64,000 bases of DNA, taken from NCBI RefSeq assembly GCF_036588685.1, contig NC_086384.1, positions 52,603,445 to 52,667,444 of the forward strand. Reading direction: 5' to 3'. The position numbers and the translations under genes are program-made. The first letter of the stretch is position 1; each line of letters opens with the position of its first letter. Shown piece after piece: positions 48,008 through 59,059 of this stretch. The notes under the pieces are model-generated. The model ran no database searches, was not told where the DNA came from, and saw only the letters and a program-made list of their open reading frames with translations. Origin of the DNA: Mytilus trossulus. Taxonomy: Eukaryota > Mollusca > Bivalvia > Mytilida > Mytilidae.

Positions 48008-48767
48008 GTCAGTTTATGGAGAAACACTAGTGATAGGCCAATATACACAAAGCTGAGAGGGTTATAGAGCAGATTTTTACCCCCAAAAAATATTGCCAAC
48101 CCCGGGTATAAGTCGAGGTTAACAATATAGGCACTGGCTATGGTTACATTAATAAGTTACAATTATAATAAAAATCAAAGGTATTATTTACAAAATGAGT
48201 GAACGGGCAGGTTATGTTGATGCTTTAAGAAATAGATCAAATCGACCATCATTGTGTTAATTAAGAGTTAGTGCTCATAACCTTAATTAATTGCCATTGA
48301 AAGAGGAAGATATTTAAAAGTGCCCAGAGATAGGGCAATATGCGCAATTGTTTTTCCATAGGCCGTTATGGTAACGTTTTCTTCTGTTGCTCAGCCAATA
48401 TCGTAAACTTGTATACATGTATGATGGCTTGTTTCGAAGCTGAGACATTTTTACATATGTGGTTAAATTTTCGGGGTACGAAGTGTGATTCATTTTTCCG
48501 TAATTTAGCAAACCCCGAGTATCCTTTTGCGATGTGGCTCCTCATGGTAAAAAATCCCAATTTTAACACAATAAGTTCTTTGAAATTTTAATAATTGAAC
48601 ACATTTCATAGCTCCATGGTTTTTACACATTTATTCTGTGTTCCCTTACTTTCTAAATTAACACTAATGGTTCAGCTCAGTCATTTGTTTATCATAGAAA
48701 TGTCGCGTGTCAAATATCACTACACAGAGATTTTTTGTTTACACGTGACTTTTGTCTTCCTCATTTC
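48008..48767. other. No supported feature
   Basis: AT-rich DNA with several short overlapping frames on both strands. 'aaaccccgagtatcc' and similar phrases suggest old repeats, but nothing could be defined. Confidence 0.4.
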
Positions 48768-48963
48768 AAGGCGCATTAGGGGTATTGTCCCAGATCAGTG
48801 AAATATGTAAAAATGGCGAAATTGAAATAGAACCGCACATGCTGTTACATACTCCAGTATTAGAGACTTTTGAATTAAAAATGTTCAAAATTACAGGAAA
48901 AAATATAACCACATTGTGCAATACAAATAAATTAAATCTTATACTTAATACTCAGACTTAATA
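48768..48963 (+). CDS. Candidate exon (ALGVLSQISEICKNGEIEIE)
   Basis: A good pyrimidine tract and acceptor ('cttcctcatttcaag') precede an open frame reading ALGVLSQISEICKNGEIEIE, PHMLLHTPVLETFEL and then less protein-like sequence to TAA. It may pair with the candidate exon at 47723. No family is recognised. Confidence 0.28.
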
Positions 48964-49155
48964 ATACATCTTTAATACGGCACTAAAATTATCCTCCTCT
49001 TTCCGGTAACAAATTGTTTACATGCAAGAAGTAATCTATTGTAATAGATTTTCATTATACATTTAGTTTTTTATTCACATATATATACAATCGTTAGTAT
49101 TTTACTACCATGTATTGTAAATTGTTTATTCATTCGGTCATTACCATTTATTGTA

Positions 49156-50475
49156 GGCAGTGTCTGCGCGTACCCGCATGCGGGTACGAATAGTCAAATT
49201 GCCGTTCTAGGCTGCGCGTACCCACATCCGGTTTTCTAATAAAATGCCATCGAATCGGGAATGAAACGTGAAATATGTACGAAAATTATTGATAGTATGG
49301 GAATTTCGTGTAGAACGAGTGAAGAATATGAAAAAATAATATTTTCAAATTATATTTATTATTTAAAATTAAAAGCACAATGATGGAAAATTAAACTGCA
49401 CAGTCCCTGAAAAGAAACAAAAGTAAAATAAAACTACTAAAATTAAAGCTGGAGTTTATAAAAATTAAGGAAGCAAGTTATAATATCAATTTAAACCAAT
49501 TACAATAGATTCATGTCACTAATTAAGATTTGTAACATATGATTGTTTTGGCACAGATTTCAACCCCGGGCTGCACATTTCAAATGTTGCCAGCCTACGT
49601 TCACGTTTCATTATTCATTATTACTTGCTTCTTTAAATTTAAATTTTAATAAAACTCATGCTTTAATTTTAGTAGTTTTATATATTTCAAAATTTTAGTT
49701 TCTGTTTTATATTTTACTTAAAGACTATTTTAAAATATCATATGGGTATATTTTTAATTTATAAAAAAAATATTCTTTAAATTTGCATTAAAATTTTATA
49801 ATAGTATTAATTTCTATCATGTTTTTCTTTTACAGGGACTGTTTTCCATCATTGTGCATTTAATTTTGCAATGATTACTATGTATCATTATTTAATAAAT
49901 ACAATTTGAAAATATTATTTTTCATACTTTTCACTCGTTCTACACGATATCCCCATTCTATCGATAATTGCCGTAGATATTTCACGTTTTATACCCGATC
50001 CAATGGCATTTTACCGGTACGCGCAGCCTAGAACGGCAATAGACCACTTTCGAGTTCATCCGTCACCGGAAAAAACTTGTCAATTATACGCGCCTTCATC
50101 ATCGTCATTTGTGCGTTTAGGGGCGTCGTCACTTCCCTTCCAATGTTGAGCGAGTGGTTGGAAAACTATACTTCTATATTGTACGAATTATTCGGCAAAT
50201 TGAATTCTCAAAATTGACAATCAACACTACTGTCATTAGGGAATTGTCAGTAAGTACCTACAGAGCAACCATTATTCCTAGTTTATCCTGCACAAAGACG
50301 ATCACTAAGACGCTTGATGAACGTAAATAGTGCAGGGATACAGGCGAGCCCCTCTATCTGGTAAATGACGTCATAAAGGCGTGTATAATTGACAAGTTTT
50401 TGCCGGTGACGGATGAACTCGAAAGTGGTCTATTTGACTATTCGTACCCGGATGCGGGTACGCGCAGACACTGCC
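49156..50475. mobile_element. MULE-like non-autonomous element, long inverted ends, 9-bp target duplication
   Basis: It starts ggcagtgtctgcgcgtaccc and ends with the complement. Left and right arms pair from the tips through 'cgaatagtcaaattgccgtt' and 'ctaggctgcgcgtacc' to 'cactcgttctacacg', nearly 200 bp. It is flanked on both sides by tttattgta (49147-49155 and 50476-50484). A 9-bp duplication with long arms is typical of Mutator-like elements. The right arm is interrupted by the element at 50041-50431. There is no transposase. Confidence 0.85.
50041..50431. mobile_element. 391-bp MITE inserted in the right arm of the MULE-like element
   Basis: Left end agaccactttcgagttcatc followed by 'cgtcaccggaaaaaacttg'; the right end is its complement, pairing over about 55 bp. 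It is flanked by AT on both sides (50039-50040 and 50432-50433). Deleting it with one AT recreates 'cggcaatttgactattcg', the exact complement of the left arm of the host element. Confidence 0.88.
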
Positions 50476-50485
50476 TTTATTGTAA

Positions 50486-50514
50486 CCAGAGACATATGAT
50501 ATTTATATGTCTCT
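50486..50514. repeat. Short perfect hairpin
   Basis: 'cagagacatat' and its complement 'atatgtctctg' are separated by 7 bases. It lies just after the MULE-like element and may be a remnant of another MITE. Confidence 0.5.
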
Positions 50515-50890
50515 GTTGTAACCGATGCGTTTGTGCCAATAAAATATTTTCTATATTGTTTATTGTCTACAATTTTAAGAAAGTTTACAAGATAAAAGAA
50601 TCTTCGAAGGAAGTTAAAACTGATTTGGAATCATTTCTTATCTTATTAATATTAATACACGTTAAAAACGGCATATGACTGCATTTCGGATTTAGCGGGT
50701 GACAAACTTTCCGACGTGGATTCCACATTTAGTCACGCCCTACATCGGAAATCTCTAGGCTCTTCAGTACGTCATACGATAAATAATCTTAGCACCATAT
50801 TGTCAACATAAATTTATGATCGATAAAACGAGGGAAATGTCACTTATGTTTGTCAAAGCAAGTTAAATTGGTTTGTAAATAAACGTGAAA

Positions 50891-53800
50891 ATGACAGCAG
50901 ATTTGCCAGGCATTTCTTACATGGCCTTGTACATTATTTCTATGCACTTAGTCAACAGTAACACGCGGGTCGGATCAAATCACTGGAAGCTAAACGTTGA
51001 TGAAGGAAAGGTAGTGCAAGCTTCAGATGAAGTGTCGGACTCACAAAATCAGGATGATTTAATGAATATTCTTACAGATAAAGTATATGAAAATGGCGAG
51101 TGGAAGATAGAGAAACGAAAGAAGTGCTCTAAATGTGAACAAAATAAAAATGATGAGAAGATGAAACAAGACCAGAAGGAGTAAGTATGTCACTATGTGG
51201 GTCAACTTGACATTGTTTACTTGACATAATTGTTTCGAAGATTTTTCATTGCATCAACATTGCATCAACATACATGCCAGCTTTTCTAAATATCTTGGGG
51301 GGTTTTAAGGGCAAGAGGAATGTATGTGCTCTTTAAATCTACTACTGTTCATCTGTTTGAATGAGTATTTACTGTACATTGCATGTGCTTTAATACCCTT
51401 TTAACCTATTTGAATACTTTCGAGATGTAACACCATCCATTGGACGTCTAGTCAATACAATGTCCCTTGCAAAGGCATGTTAACTTATTGTCAATCATGA
51501 TTGTCAATACTTTTTAAGTATTTATAATATTCCATTGTTAGAGGTGGGTCTCATTGGGGTCTCAGCATGATGCAGGATTGCCAATTTTTTGTAAGTGTGA
51601 CACGTGAAAATCAAATTATTGTGTTGTGAAAATGGGAAATGAGGTCTAGCATGACCCGGGAAACGACAAAAAATTGAGAATTGTTTACGCACATAGTGTA
51701 AGCGGGATTCGTGAATCTGACAAAACAGTAAGCGGGATCCGGGATCGGAACCCCTTAGAGGTTTGTTATAAAAAAAATACCACACAGCTGTATGTTTGTG
51801 TCTGCTTGTAGTCCGCTTTGGTGCTGTGTTTTGATAGCGATCTCCATTTCGGCATTTGTATTTCCTTTACAATTTCTTCACAAAAGCACAATTATAACTT
51901 ATATTGTTTATCAAAGAAATAATCTTTTATTTTGTTTGAGGATCAAGTTGTTTATTCAATAAATCACAAATTATACAAGTTTTTCAGAATTTCAATATTA
52001 GAAATTGTTATAATTAATACATTTGTAATAGAATAGAATAATAATTTTCTTCCAAAATTGCCTTATTTCTATGAAGTTTTTAAAATTTTTAGACTACTAA
52101 TTTTAACGATGGCAGAAATTAATTTCCATTTAGATATTCATCATGTTCATTCTTCATGTTCTTCTTGTCTGTTACATTTTTTATCAGTTTGTTTAGAGCA
52201 AGATATCAAACATCCATTTTAAAAAGTAATAGAAATATTGCATATTATAAGAGAAAATTAATGCACAAATTCAAATTGTATAAAAAGTTAAAACATAAAA
52301 AATGATTAATTCATAAAATGTTTACAAGTGATACTTACCATTTGCAAAGACATACTCAATATGAATTGAATTTATTTTATTTCTGCCAAAAAAAAGGGTC
52401 GCTGTACACTTATCTACATGAATCTACATGTATATACAAAGTATTGACAAAATTTGTCCTATGGCTGTTACCATGGTTACATCTTTTCAAGAAATGGCTG
52501 ATACATCCTAGGCTATGGAGGTCATGGCAGTTATACGACTGCCAAAAAATTGAGTTTGTTTAAGACCCCATTTACACTGAGAAAAAAGATTGATCTTTGG
52601 TCCAGTGTAACAATGTGTAAACGGGTAAGATGATTAGATCGAAGAGGATTAAACAAATTAAGGGGGGGGTTTCAATAAATTTTTGGTTCGTCTCCCTCAA
52701 AATTTTCAATTATAAGATGGCTCTGGTTTCTAACACTGTCTTGGATTTTTTGAATAGCGGTAAAAAATGTTCTAGATCTTGAATGAAGTGTGCAAATTTC
52801 CAGAGTAATAAACATGTACAATATATACATGTACATTTAATGTTCCTGCAGGAAGTTTTTCCGTGGTATGTTTCCTTGATGTCTTAATTTGTGATTAGGT
52901 CTAGTCGTAGGTCTATGACATTTGGGATTCAGTTGTATTAACATTGGCACATTTCATTTCTATGGAGATTATTTGGCCCACCCCCTCATTCATGGTCTAT
53001 TGACTTTGAAACTTTTCCTTAGTTTTCAAGTATTGTGATTAGGTCATTTTAAGAGGAACTGTTAGTAATAATATAGGTCAATGATAATTATATAGGTCAA
53101 TGATAATTGGTATACAGTATAAGCATTAGCACATCTCATTTCCAGGAAGTATATTTTATATTTTCTCCTTACCCTTAAATCATGGTCTATTGACTTTGAA
53201 ATGTTTGCTTAGTTTACATGTATTAGTTTGTGATTAGGTCAGTATTAAGATGAACATGATGAACTGCAAATGGTTTGTCATTTATATTTGGCAGGCAAAT
53301 GGAGATTATATATCCCCACACTCTCATTCTGGTTCATTGAATTTGAAACTTTTACATACAATGTAGTTTACAAGTTAATGTTGTGTATACATGTAGCTAT
53401 ATGTTCATTGTATGTAGGCTAGTCAAAATCTCATATGTGATATTGACATGATTGACCAGCCAGTACACTCAGTAATGACCATTTGTGTATTCATATATTT
53501 TTGTTGGTACTGATTTTCATGGATCAAGGAAAACTTGCATATTCATGGATATTCTATTTCCTGGTTTTGCCAAAGTCTGCATACAACATGTACAAGCATG
53601 TAGAAAATTTGCTATTCGTTGTATATTTAATTTCATGGTTAACCTACAGATATCAACAAAATCCACGAAAATTGGTATCCAACGGATAATCATGATAATA
53701 ATGAATCCACATACAGTAACCAGTTTTAAAGATTTTAAAATATAACAATACAGATTTATTAATATTAACATACATGTACGGTACATGTATTAAACCTGTA

Positions 53801-56800
53801 TTAATCCATTAATACATCAATATATTGTCTATGAAGAGCACTGCTTGATTTGAAAATATAATTTGTGACCTGATAAAATGTTATACTTACAGGAAATTAA
53901 AAGACCAGCCAAAAGAGAAACAGAAACCTTCAATAACCTGCGGTAAACCTGTCAATACAACACAGTACGATCATTTACGTGGTATAGCCAATCGGAATGA
54001 TCATAGCCATATCCCAGAACCAGAAGTTGCCCTTATATTTAAAAAGAAGGGAAGTAGAAATTCAGAAGTAGATATGAATACTTTGGAGGAAAAGTTAAAG
54101 AAAAATTTAAAAGAGGTTAGTTTATAAATGCATAACAAATATACTTGACTGAATATTAGTTTAAAGTTAAAAAAAAATCCTGAGAATCCTGTAATAACTC
54201 AGTTTTACATGTTTAAACATTAACATGAATATTGCATATGGGATAGCATTTCAGTGGCGGATCCAGAAATTTTCATAAGTGGGGGCCCACTGACTGACCT
54301 TAGAGGGGCTCCAGTCACGCTTCAATGATTCCCTTTATAAGCAACCAAATTTTTTCCCAAAAAGGGGGGGATCATGTGTGTTATTTGTTTTGTTATAAAT
54401 AAGGCTGTTGGCAGGCCCTTTATAGCTGGGGTTTTCTAGTAAGTATTTAGTAAGTTAATTTTCTTTAGAGCTCGGCATGATATATGTTTAAATTAACACA
54501 GTGAACACGAGCTCTGTAGAGCTTTGAACTGACTAAATATTTTAAAACCAATAACAAACTTATAATAGATATACAATGTAGGAAGATGTGGTATGAGTGC
54601 CAATGAGACAACTCTACATCCAAGTAACAATTTATAAAAGTAAACTATTATCTATAGGTCAAGTTACGGCCTTCAACACAGAGACTTGGCTCACACCGAA
54701 CAACAAGCTACAATGTATAGCATGTATAATGGTCCTCAAAAATTACTAGACAAGTGTAAGACCATTCAAACTGGGAAAACCAATGGTTATAAGCACATTT
54801 GACAGAATAAACATCATAAAACACATGCATAATAAAATAGCTCAGCAACATGCATAAATCAAAGCCAGCAAGCTAAAAAAGAAAAGAAGTTCAAGCATAT
54901 TTAGTTTAACTGACACAGAGGCAAAAGCTATTTCCAATAATTGAAATAAAAGCAAACAATAACTTAGAACACTGAGGGCTAGATCGATGTGCAGCATCAA
55001 ACAGGCCTCTACATTATCATTTTTTCTCACTTGTCCCTTCGGACAAGTTGCAAGAAAATCAACTTGTCCGAACTCTCAACTCACTTGTCCGAATTTATAA
55101 TTGAAAATCCTCCATATTGATTAAACATGGTATATGCAATAATAACACTTGCCCTTTGATTGTACCTAATAAAGATTAATAAAGGGAGCATTTTGTTATG
55201 TTATATGAAGGCCACATCAAAATTCATTATATTATTTCAGACTGAAGGCTTATTTGCAAGACTGAGCTCTCTGACTCATAGTCACTATCATGTGTCAATC
55301 ATTAAATCATATTTCTTCTTATACCACTAGGTTCTCCTATTCATGGATCTATATTCATTCTGAAGTAGTGGTATGGTTTAAACCAAATACACCTGACACC
55401 TTGTTTACAAATAAACCCTTTTTATTTATTGATGGTGCCAAACAAGATTTTACAATTTATCTTGATTTTTACATACATTGATATATGATCATGAAGTATA
55501 TAAAACATTTTAGTAAAAAATCTGCCTTTTTAGATTTTATTTAATTTTTACATCTTAACTTATTATTTTAACATAAAGATCTTATTAAATAAAACCTTTT
55601 TTAATTTATGTTATGCCTAAAAGAAAAATCAAATGATACAAACTTTTAATTTAAAATTTAAAAGTTAAGGTAAAACTCCATATCATGCATATGGAGGTGC
55701 TCCTAATTCAAGAGGCTTATACTAAAAAGAAACAGTTACACTGGTTTCCTTCCCCTTACTTATTTTCCCCTGGTCAATGGCTGCCAGCATGTTCAAATAC
55801 GTTCAATCAGAGACATATTATACAATTTTATATGTTTCTGGTTCAATCAATGAATATTTATTTCATTTTGTATGATCAATAAAACAATCATTCATATTTT
55901 TAGGAATGTATAAGTCTTGAATTTGATCTATTAATATCTGATATCGATTTTTTCACTTGTCCCATCGGACAAGTAGTATGATGAATCTACTTGCCCGACA
56001 CCTATTTCCACTTGTCCCGGACAATCGGACAAGCGGTAATGTCGAGCCCTGTCAAACTAAAGCTCCTTTTACCATACCTTGTATTTCCTGGTTGTTGTAA
56101 ATCAACAATGAATCATTATGAGTTATCTTGACTGACTTTTGTCATAATACAAGATTTATGCTTTTAGTGAGAAATCACTGATCTCCCATAAAAGAGGTGT
56201 GATTATATATACAGATACAGATACATAATACAGATACATGATTAAGGGAGCCAAATAATCTCCATGGAAAGGAGATGTGCCAATGCTTGTACAACTGCAT
56301 ACCAATTAACAATATTATACTTTACGTTAAAAAATGTAAGAGTTTTACTGGTTAATACAAGGGAGACAATTTATTTGTGTGTATATTTTTCAGAAACCAA
56401 ACTCTGTATCAGTTTACAACCAAATTGGTAATTTCTGGAGAATAAAAGGCAACACACAGGAATCTATTGAATGTTTCAGAAAAGCTTTGTCCATTTTACC
56501 AAACAATGCAGAAGTTCTCTTAAATCTAGCAAGAGTTCTGTTTAATCTACAGTATTTAGACGATGCTATATTTCTAACTAGACGTTCTCTTGTTATGCAG
56601 CCAACCAATCAAAACTCATGGCTTCAACATTTTACACTAGGCGAAATATTGAAAGCCTATGGACATAATCAGGAGGCAGCTTTGCATTTCAGGCATGCGA
56701 TAGACCTAAATCCAGGATTTCAACCTGCTATTGCTAATTTACGAGAAATGGAAGGAACTCCTAGTCCTTCTGTTACACAATATACATTGTTTATTATTTT

Positions 56801-56969
56801 GCTGCTGGTTTTAGGGGTACTATTTGGGGTAATTACTTCTATTGAAGCCAATTTTGATGATTCATCGGAAGTGAAAACTCAGCGACATTTTAACAGAGCT
56901 ATGGCAATGAGATCAATTAAACTTGGAATTAATCCAAAACTAATTCGTATGAGAAAATTAAACTGTTGA
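50891..56969 (+). CDS. Small TTC17-like protein: signal peptide, TPR block, C-terminal membrane segment
   Basis: Three exons (50891-51180, 53893-54115, 56394-56969; GT-AG, phases fit) give 362 residues. Exon 1 starts MTADLPGISYMALYIISMHL, a probable signal peptide, then SNHWKLNVDEGKVVQASDEV. This resembles the start of mature TTC17, which has a tHWvv-EDGK-like phrase. Exon 2 has a Lys-rich linker and YDHLRGIANRND, similar to the HLRG phrase that precedes each TPR block in TTC17. Exon 3 opens with KPNSVSVYNQIGNFWRIKGN and carries about three TPRs (CFRKALSILPNNAEVLLNLA, HFTLGEILKAYGHNQEAALH, HAIDLNPGFQPAIANL). It then has a hydrophobic segment YTLFIILLLVLGVLFGVI and a basic tail. TTC17 itself is about 1,140 residues with several blocks; this protein keeps one and adds a membrane anchor. 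It is likely luminal in the secretory pathway. Its function is unknown. Confidence 0.82.
51535..51770. repeat. 'agcgggatcc' mussel repeat, intron 1 of the TTC17-like gene
   Basis: Contains 'gtctcattggggtctcagc', 'gtgtaagcgggattcgtga' and 'agcgggatccgggatcgga', the family of 240-435. Intron 1 (51181-53892) otherwise shows AT-rich DNA and the MITE at 53481-53717. Confidence 0.7.
53481..53717. mobile_element. MITE, 'ctgtggattcat' family, intron 1 of the TTC17-like gene
   Basis: It carries 'ttggtactgattttcatgg', 'ggaaaacttgcatattcatg', 'ccacgaaaattggtatccaa' and 'aatgaatccac', in the order seen at 6955-7163. The left terminus is degraded. Overlapping short frames on both strands are not genes. 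Confidence 0.6.
54253..54375 (+). mobile_element. Partial MITE of the 'agtggcggatcca' family
   Basis: 'agtggcggatccagaaattt', 'gcccactgactgacctta' and 'cagtcacgcttcaatgattc' match the element at 5078-5268. It stops after 'caaaaagggggggatc' without the second terminal repeat. Confidence 0.65.
54577..54790 (+). repeat. 'gatgtggtatgattgcca' repeat, second variant
   Basis: 'gaagatgtggtatgagtgcc', 'aagttacggccttcaacac', 'ggctcacaccgaacaacaag' and 'gaccattcaaactgggaaaa' place it in the same subfamily as 30355-30560. It lies in intron 2 of the TTC17-like gene. Confidence 0.7.
55002..56051. mobile_element. 1.05-kb element with 'caggcctc' ends and CTTGTCC/GGACAAG palindromes
   Basis: Left end caggcctctacattatca and right end taatgtcgagccctg are imperfect inverted repeats. 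TCAAA lies on both sides (54997-55001 and 56052-56056). Near each end are repeated palindromes of the form cttgtccctTcggacaag. The interior is AT-rich with no recognisable protein. The CAG(G)-type tips recall hAT elements, but the 5-bp flank does not fit the usual 8 bp, so the class is open. Confidence 0.6.
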
Positions 56970-57189
56970 TTGTAACTGCAATAATCCACCTGTATCTCCC
57001 TACCCACAGTGATATTAAAAGATCAGCGTTATTGTTGTTTTATTCATATTTTTCTCACCTGCCACATGTACAAAAGTCATTGAAAGCCAGACACAGGGAT
57101 TACTTTTTCAGCGATTGCTACAGCCATGACAACAGCATCAATTATTGTGTAGGTTTTGTGGAATCTGCAATTTTGTTGCAGAAAGCTCA

Positions 57190-58190
57190 ACATAGGGATA
57201 GTGATCTGGCGGCGGTGCGGTGGTGTTAGCTAACTTCTTAAAAGCTTTATATTTTAGAAAGTGAAAGACCTAGATGCTTCATATTTTGTATATAGATGCC
57301 TCATGTTACTAAGTTTTTGTCAGTCACATATCCAATGTCCTTGACCTCAATTTCATGGTTCAGTGACCACTTGAAAATAAGTTCATATTTTTTGTTATGT
57401 TGAATTATTCTCTCTTACTATAAGTACTGGTAATAGGATAACTATATTTGGTATGTGCATACCTTGCAAGGTCCTCATGCCTGTCAGACAGTTTTCACTT
57501 GACCTTGACTTCATTTCATGGAACATTGAACAAAGTTAAGTTTTGTTGGTCAAGTCCATATCTCAGCTACTATAAGCAATAGGTCTAGTATATTCAATGT
57601 ATGGAAGGACTGTGTATATGTCCAACTGGCAGGTGTCGTCTGACCTTGACATCATTTTCATGGGTCAGAGGTTATAGTTAAGTTTTTGTGTTTTGGTCTG
57701 TTTTTCTCATACCTTATGCAATAGGTCTTCTATATTTGTTGTACGAAATGATTGTAAGGTGTACATGTCTAGCGGGCAGATGTTATCTAACCTTGACCTC
57801 ATTTTCATGGTTGAGTGGTCAAAGTTAAGATTTAGAATTTTGTTCTTTTTATGTAATACTATATGCCATAGGTCAACTATATTTGGTGTATGTAAATATT
57901 TTATGATCTATATGTCAGTTATTCAGGGTTTTTTTTTTTACCTTGACCTCATTTTCACGACTCATTGCTCAGTGTTAAGTTTAAGTGTTTTGGTCTTCTT
58001 TTCTTAAACTATAAGCAATAGGTCAACTATATTCGTTGTATGGAAGCATTGTTAGCTGTACATGTCTGCATGGCATGGTTCATCTGACCTTGACTTCATT
58101 TTCATGGTTCATTGATCAATGTTTAGTTTTCTTGGTTAATGTTAAGTTAATGTGACAGTCGTAATAAAGCTTTATATTTAGGATTATCAA
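57190..58190 (+). repeat. Tandem repeat of about 190 bp units ('gaccttgacctcattttcat')
   Basis: About five units share 'accttgacctcattttcat', 'gttaagttttggt' and 'aagcaataggtcaactatat'. The block starts with 'ggtgttagctaacttcttaa', familiar from mussel genomes. It begins about 220 bp after the TTC17-like stop codon. Open frames at 56966-57229 and 57693-58007 are not supported as genes. Confidence 0.75.
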
Positions 58191-58261
58191 CATAATATCA
58201 ATGATTTAGTTAAGAAGATGAGACATTTCAGTGTGTACACTCTTGTCTACCTAACTTGTAA

Positions 58262-58335
58262 AAAAAAATGTGATATGGTTGCCAAAGGCACTACACTCTA
58301 CAAGAGACCAAGTTGATACAGACATTAACAACTAT
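58262..58335 (+). repeat. Short fragment of the 'gatgtggtatgattgcca' repeat
   Basis: 'aaaatgtgatatggttgcc' and 'aagagaccaagttgataca', then 'gacattaacaactatat', correspond to the first 70 bases of the family. The fragment abuts the MITE at 58339. Confidence 0.6.
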
Positions 58336-58338
58336 ATA

Positions 58339-58547
58339 CTGTGGATTCATAATTATTCGTTGGATACCAATTTTTTTGGATTTCGTGGGTACAGGTGAAC
58401 CACGACTTCCAATGTTCAATGAATAACATATTTCCAATAGGCTTTGCATACAGAGATTGACAAAACCACGAAATCAATTGTCCACGAAAATGCAAGTTTT
58501 CAGCAATCAACGAAAATTGATACTCACGAAAATAAATGAATCCACAG
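58339..58547. mobile_element. MITE 'ctgtggattcat' family, intact copy with TA flanks
   Basis: Left ctgtggattcataattattc and right aataaatgaatccacag are inverted, with TA immediately outside both ends. Inside are 'ttcgtgggtacaggtgaacc' and 'gacaaaaccacgaaatcaa'. The TA duplication and 209-bp size fit a Tc1/mariner-type MITE. Confidence 0.78.
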
Positions 58548-58849
58548 TAGGTAGTTTGCTATGAATTACTTGTGATAGATCATTTGTATTTTATATAGAC
58601 ATGATAAAGTTGCACTACTAACGGTACATATCAACCAGTTTGAAGCCCTTCCTCCTAGGGCATGGTCCAGTGACTGAATCAAATATATTTTTCGAATGTA
58701 AAGTTTCTGCTTAAGTTAATGAGTTTGTTATGATCTACTCTTGATAGGTTGATGATATTTTGTATGAAATCCCATTACTATCAATACATATATATTAAAG
58801 TTTGACGACTTATTTGAGGCACTAGGTCATAATCCATTGTATAAGATAA

Positions 58850-59045
58850 ATAAAGGCAACAGTAGTATACCGCTTTTCGAAATTTATTAATCGTCAGAGA
58901 AAAAACAAATTGGGGTCACAAAGTTATACTGAGGGAAACGTATCAAATATAAGAGAACTACAACACAACAGAAGTAAAACATGTAACACACACAGAAACG
59001 AACTATAATATAACAATGGCCATTTTCCTGACTTGGTACAGGGCA
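58850..59045. repeat. Mussel 'aacgaactataatataacaa' repeat, copy 2
   Basis: 'agtagtataccgcttttcga', 'tactgagggaaacgtatc', 'cacacagaaacgaactata' and 'tggccattttcctgacttgg' identify the family. It is inserted beside the satellite block that follows. Confidence 0.75.
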
Positions 59046-59059
59046 TTTTATAAGAGTTT

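Noticed and set aside
50400-50678. 92-codon open frame starting MPVTDELESGLF
   Set aside because: Its first third is the terminal repeat of the two nested elements and the rest is AT-rich DNA.
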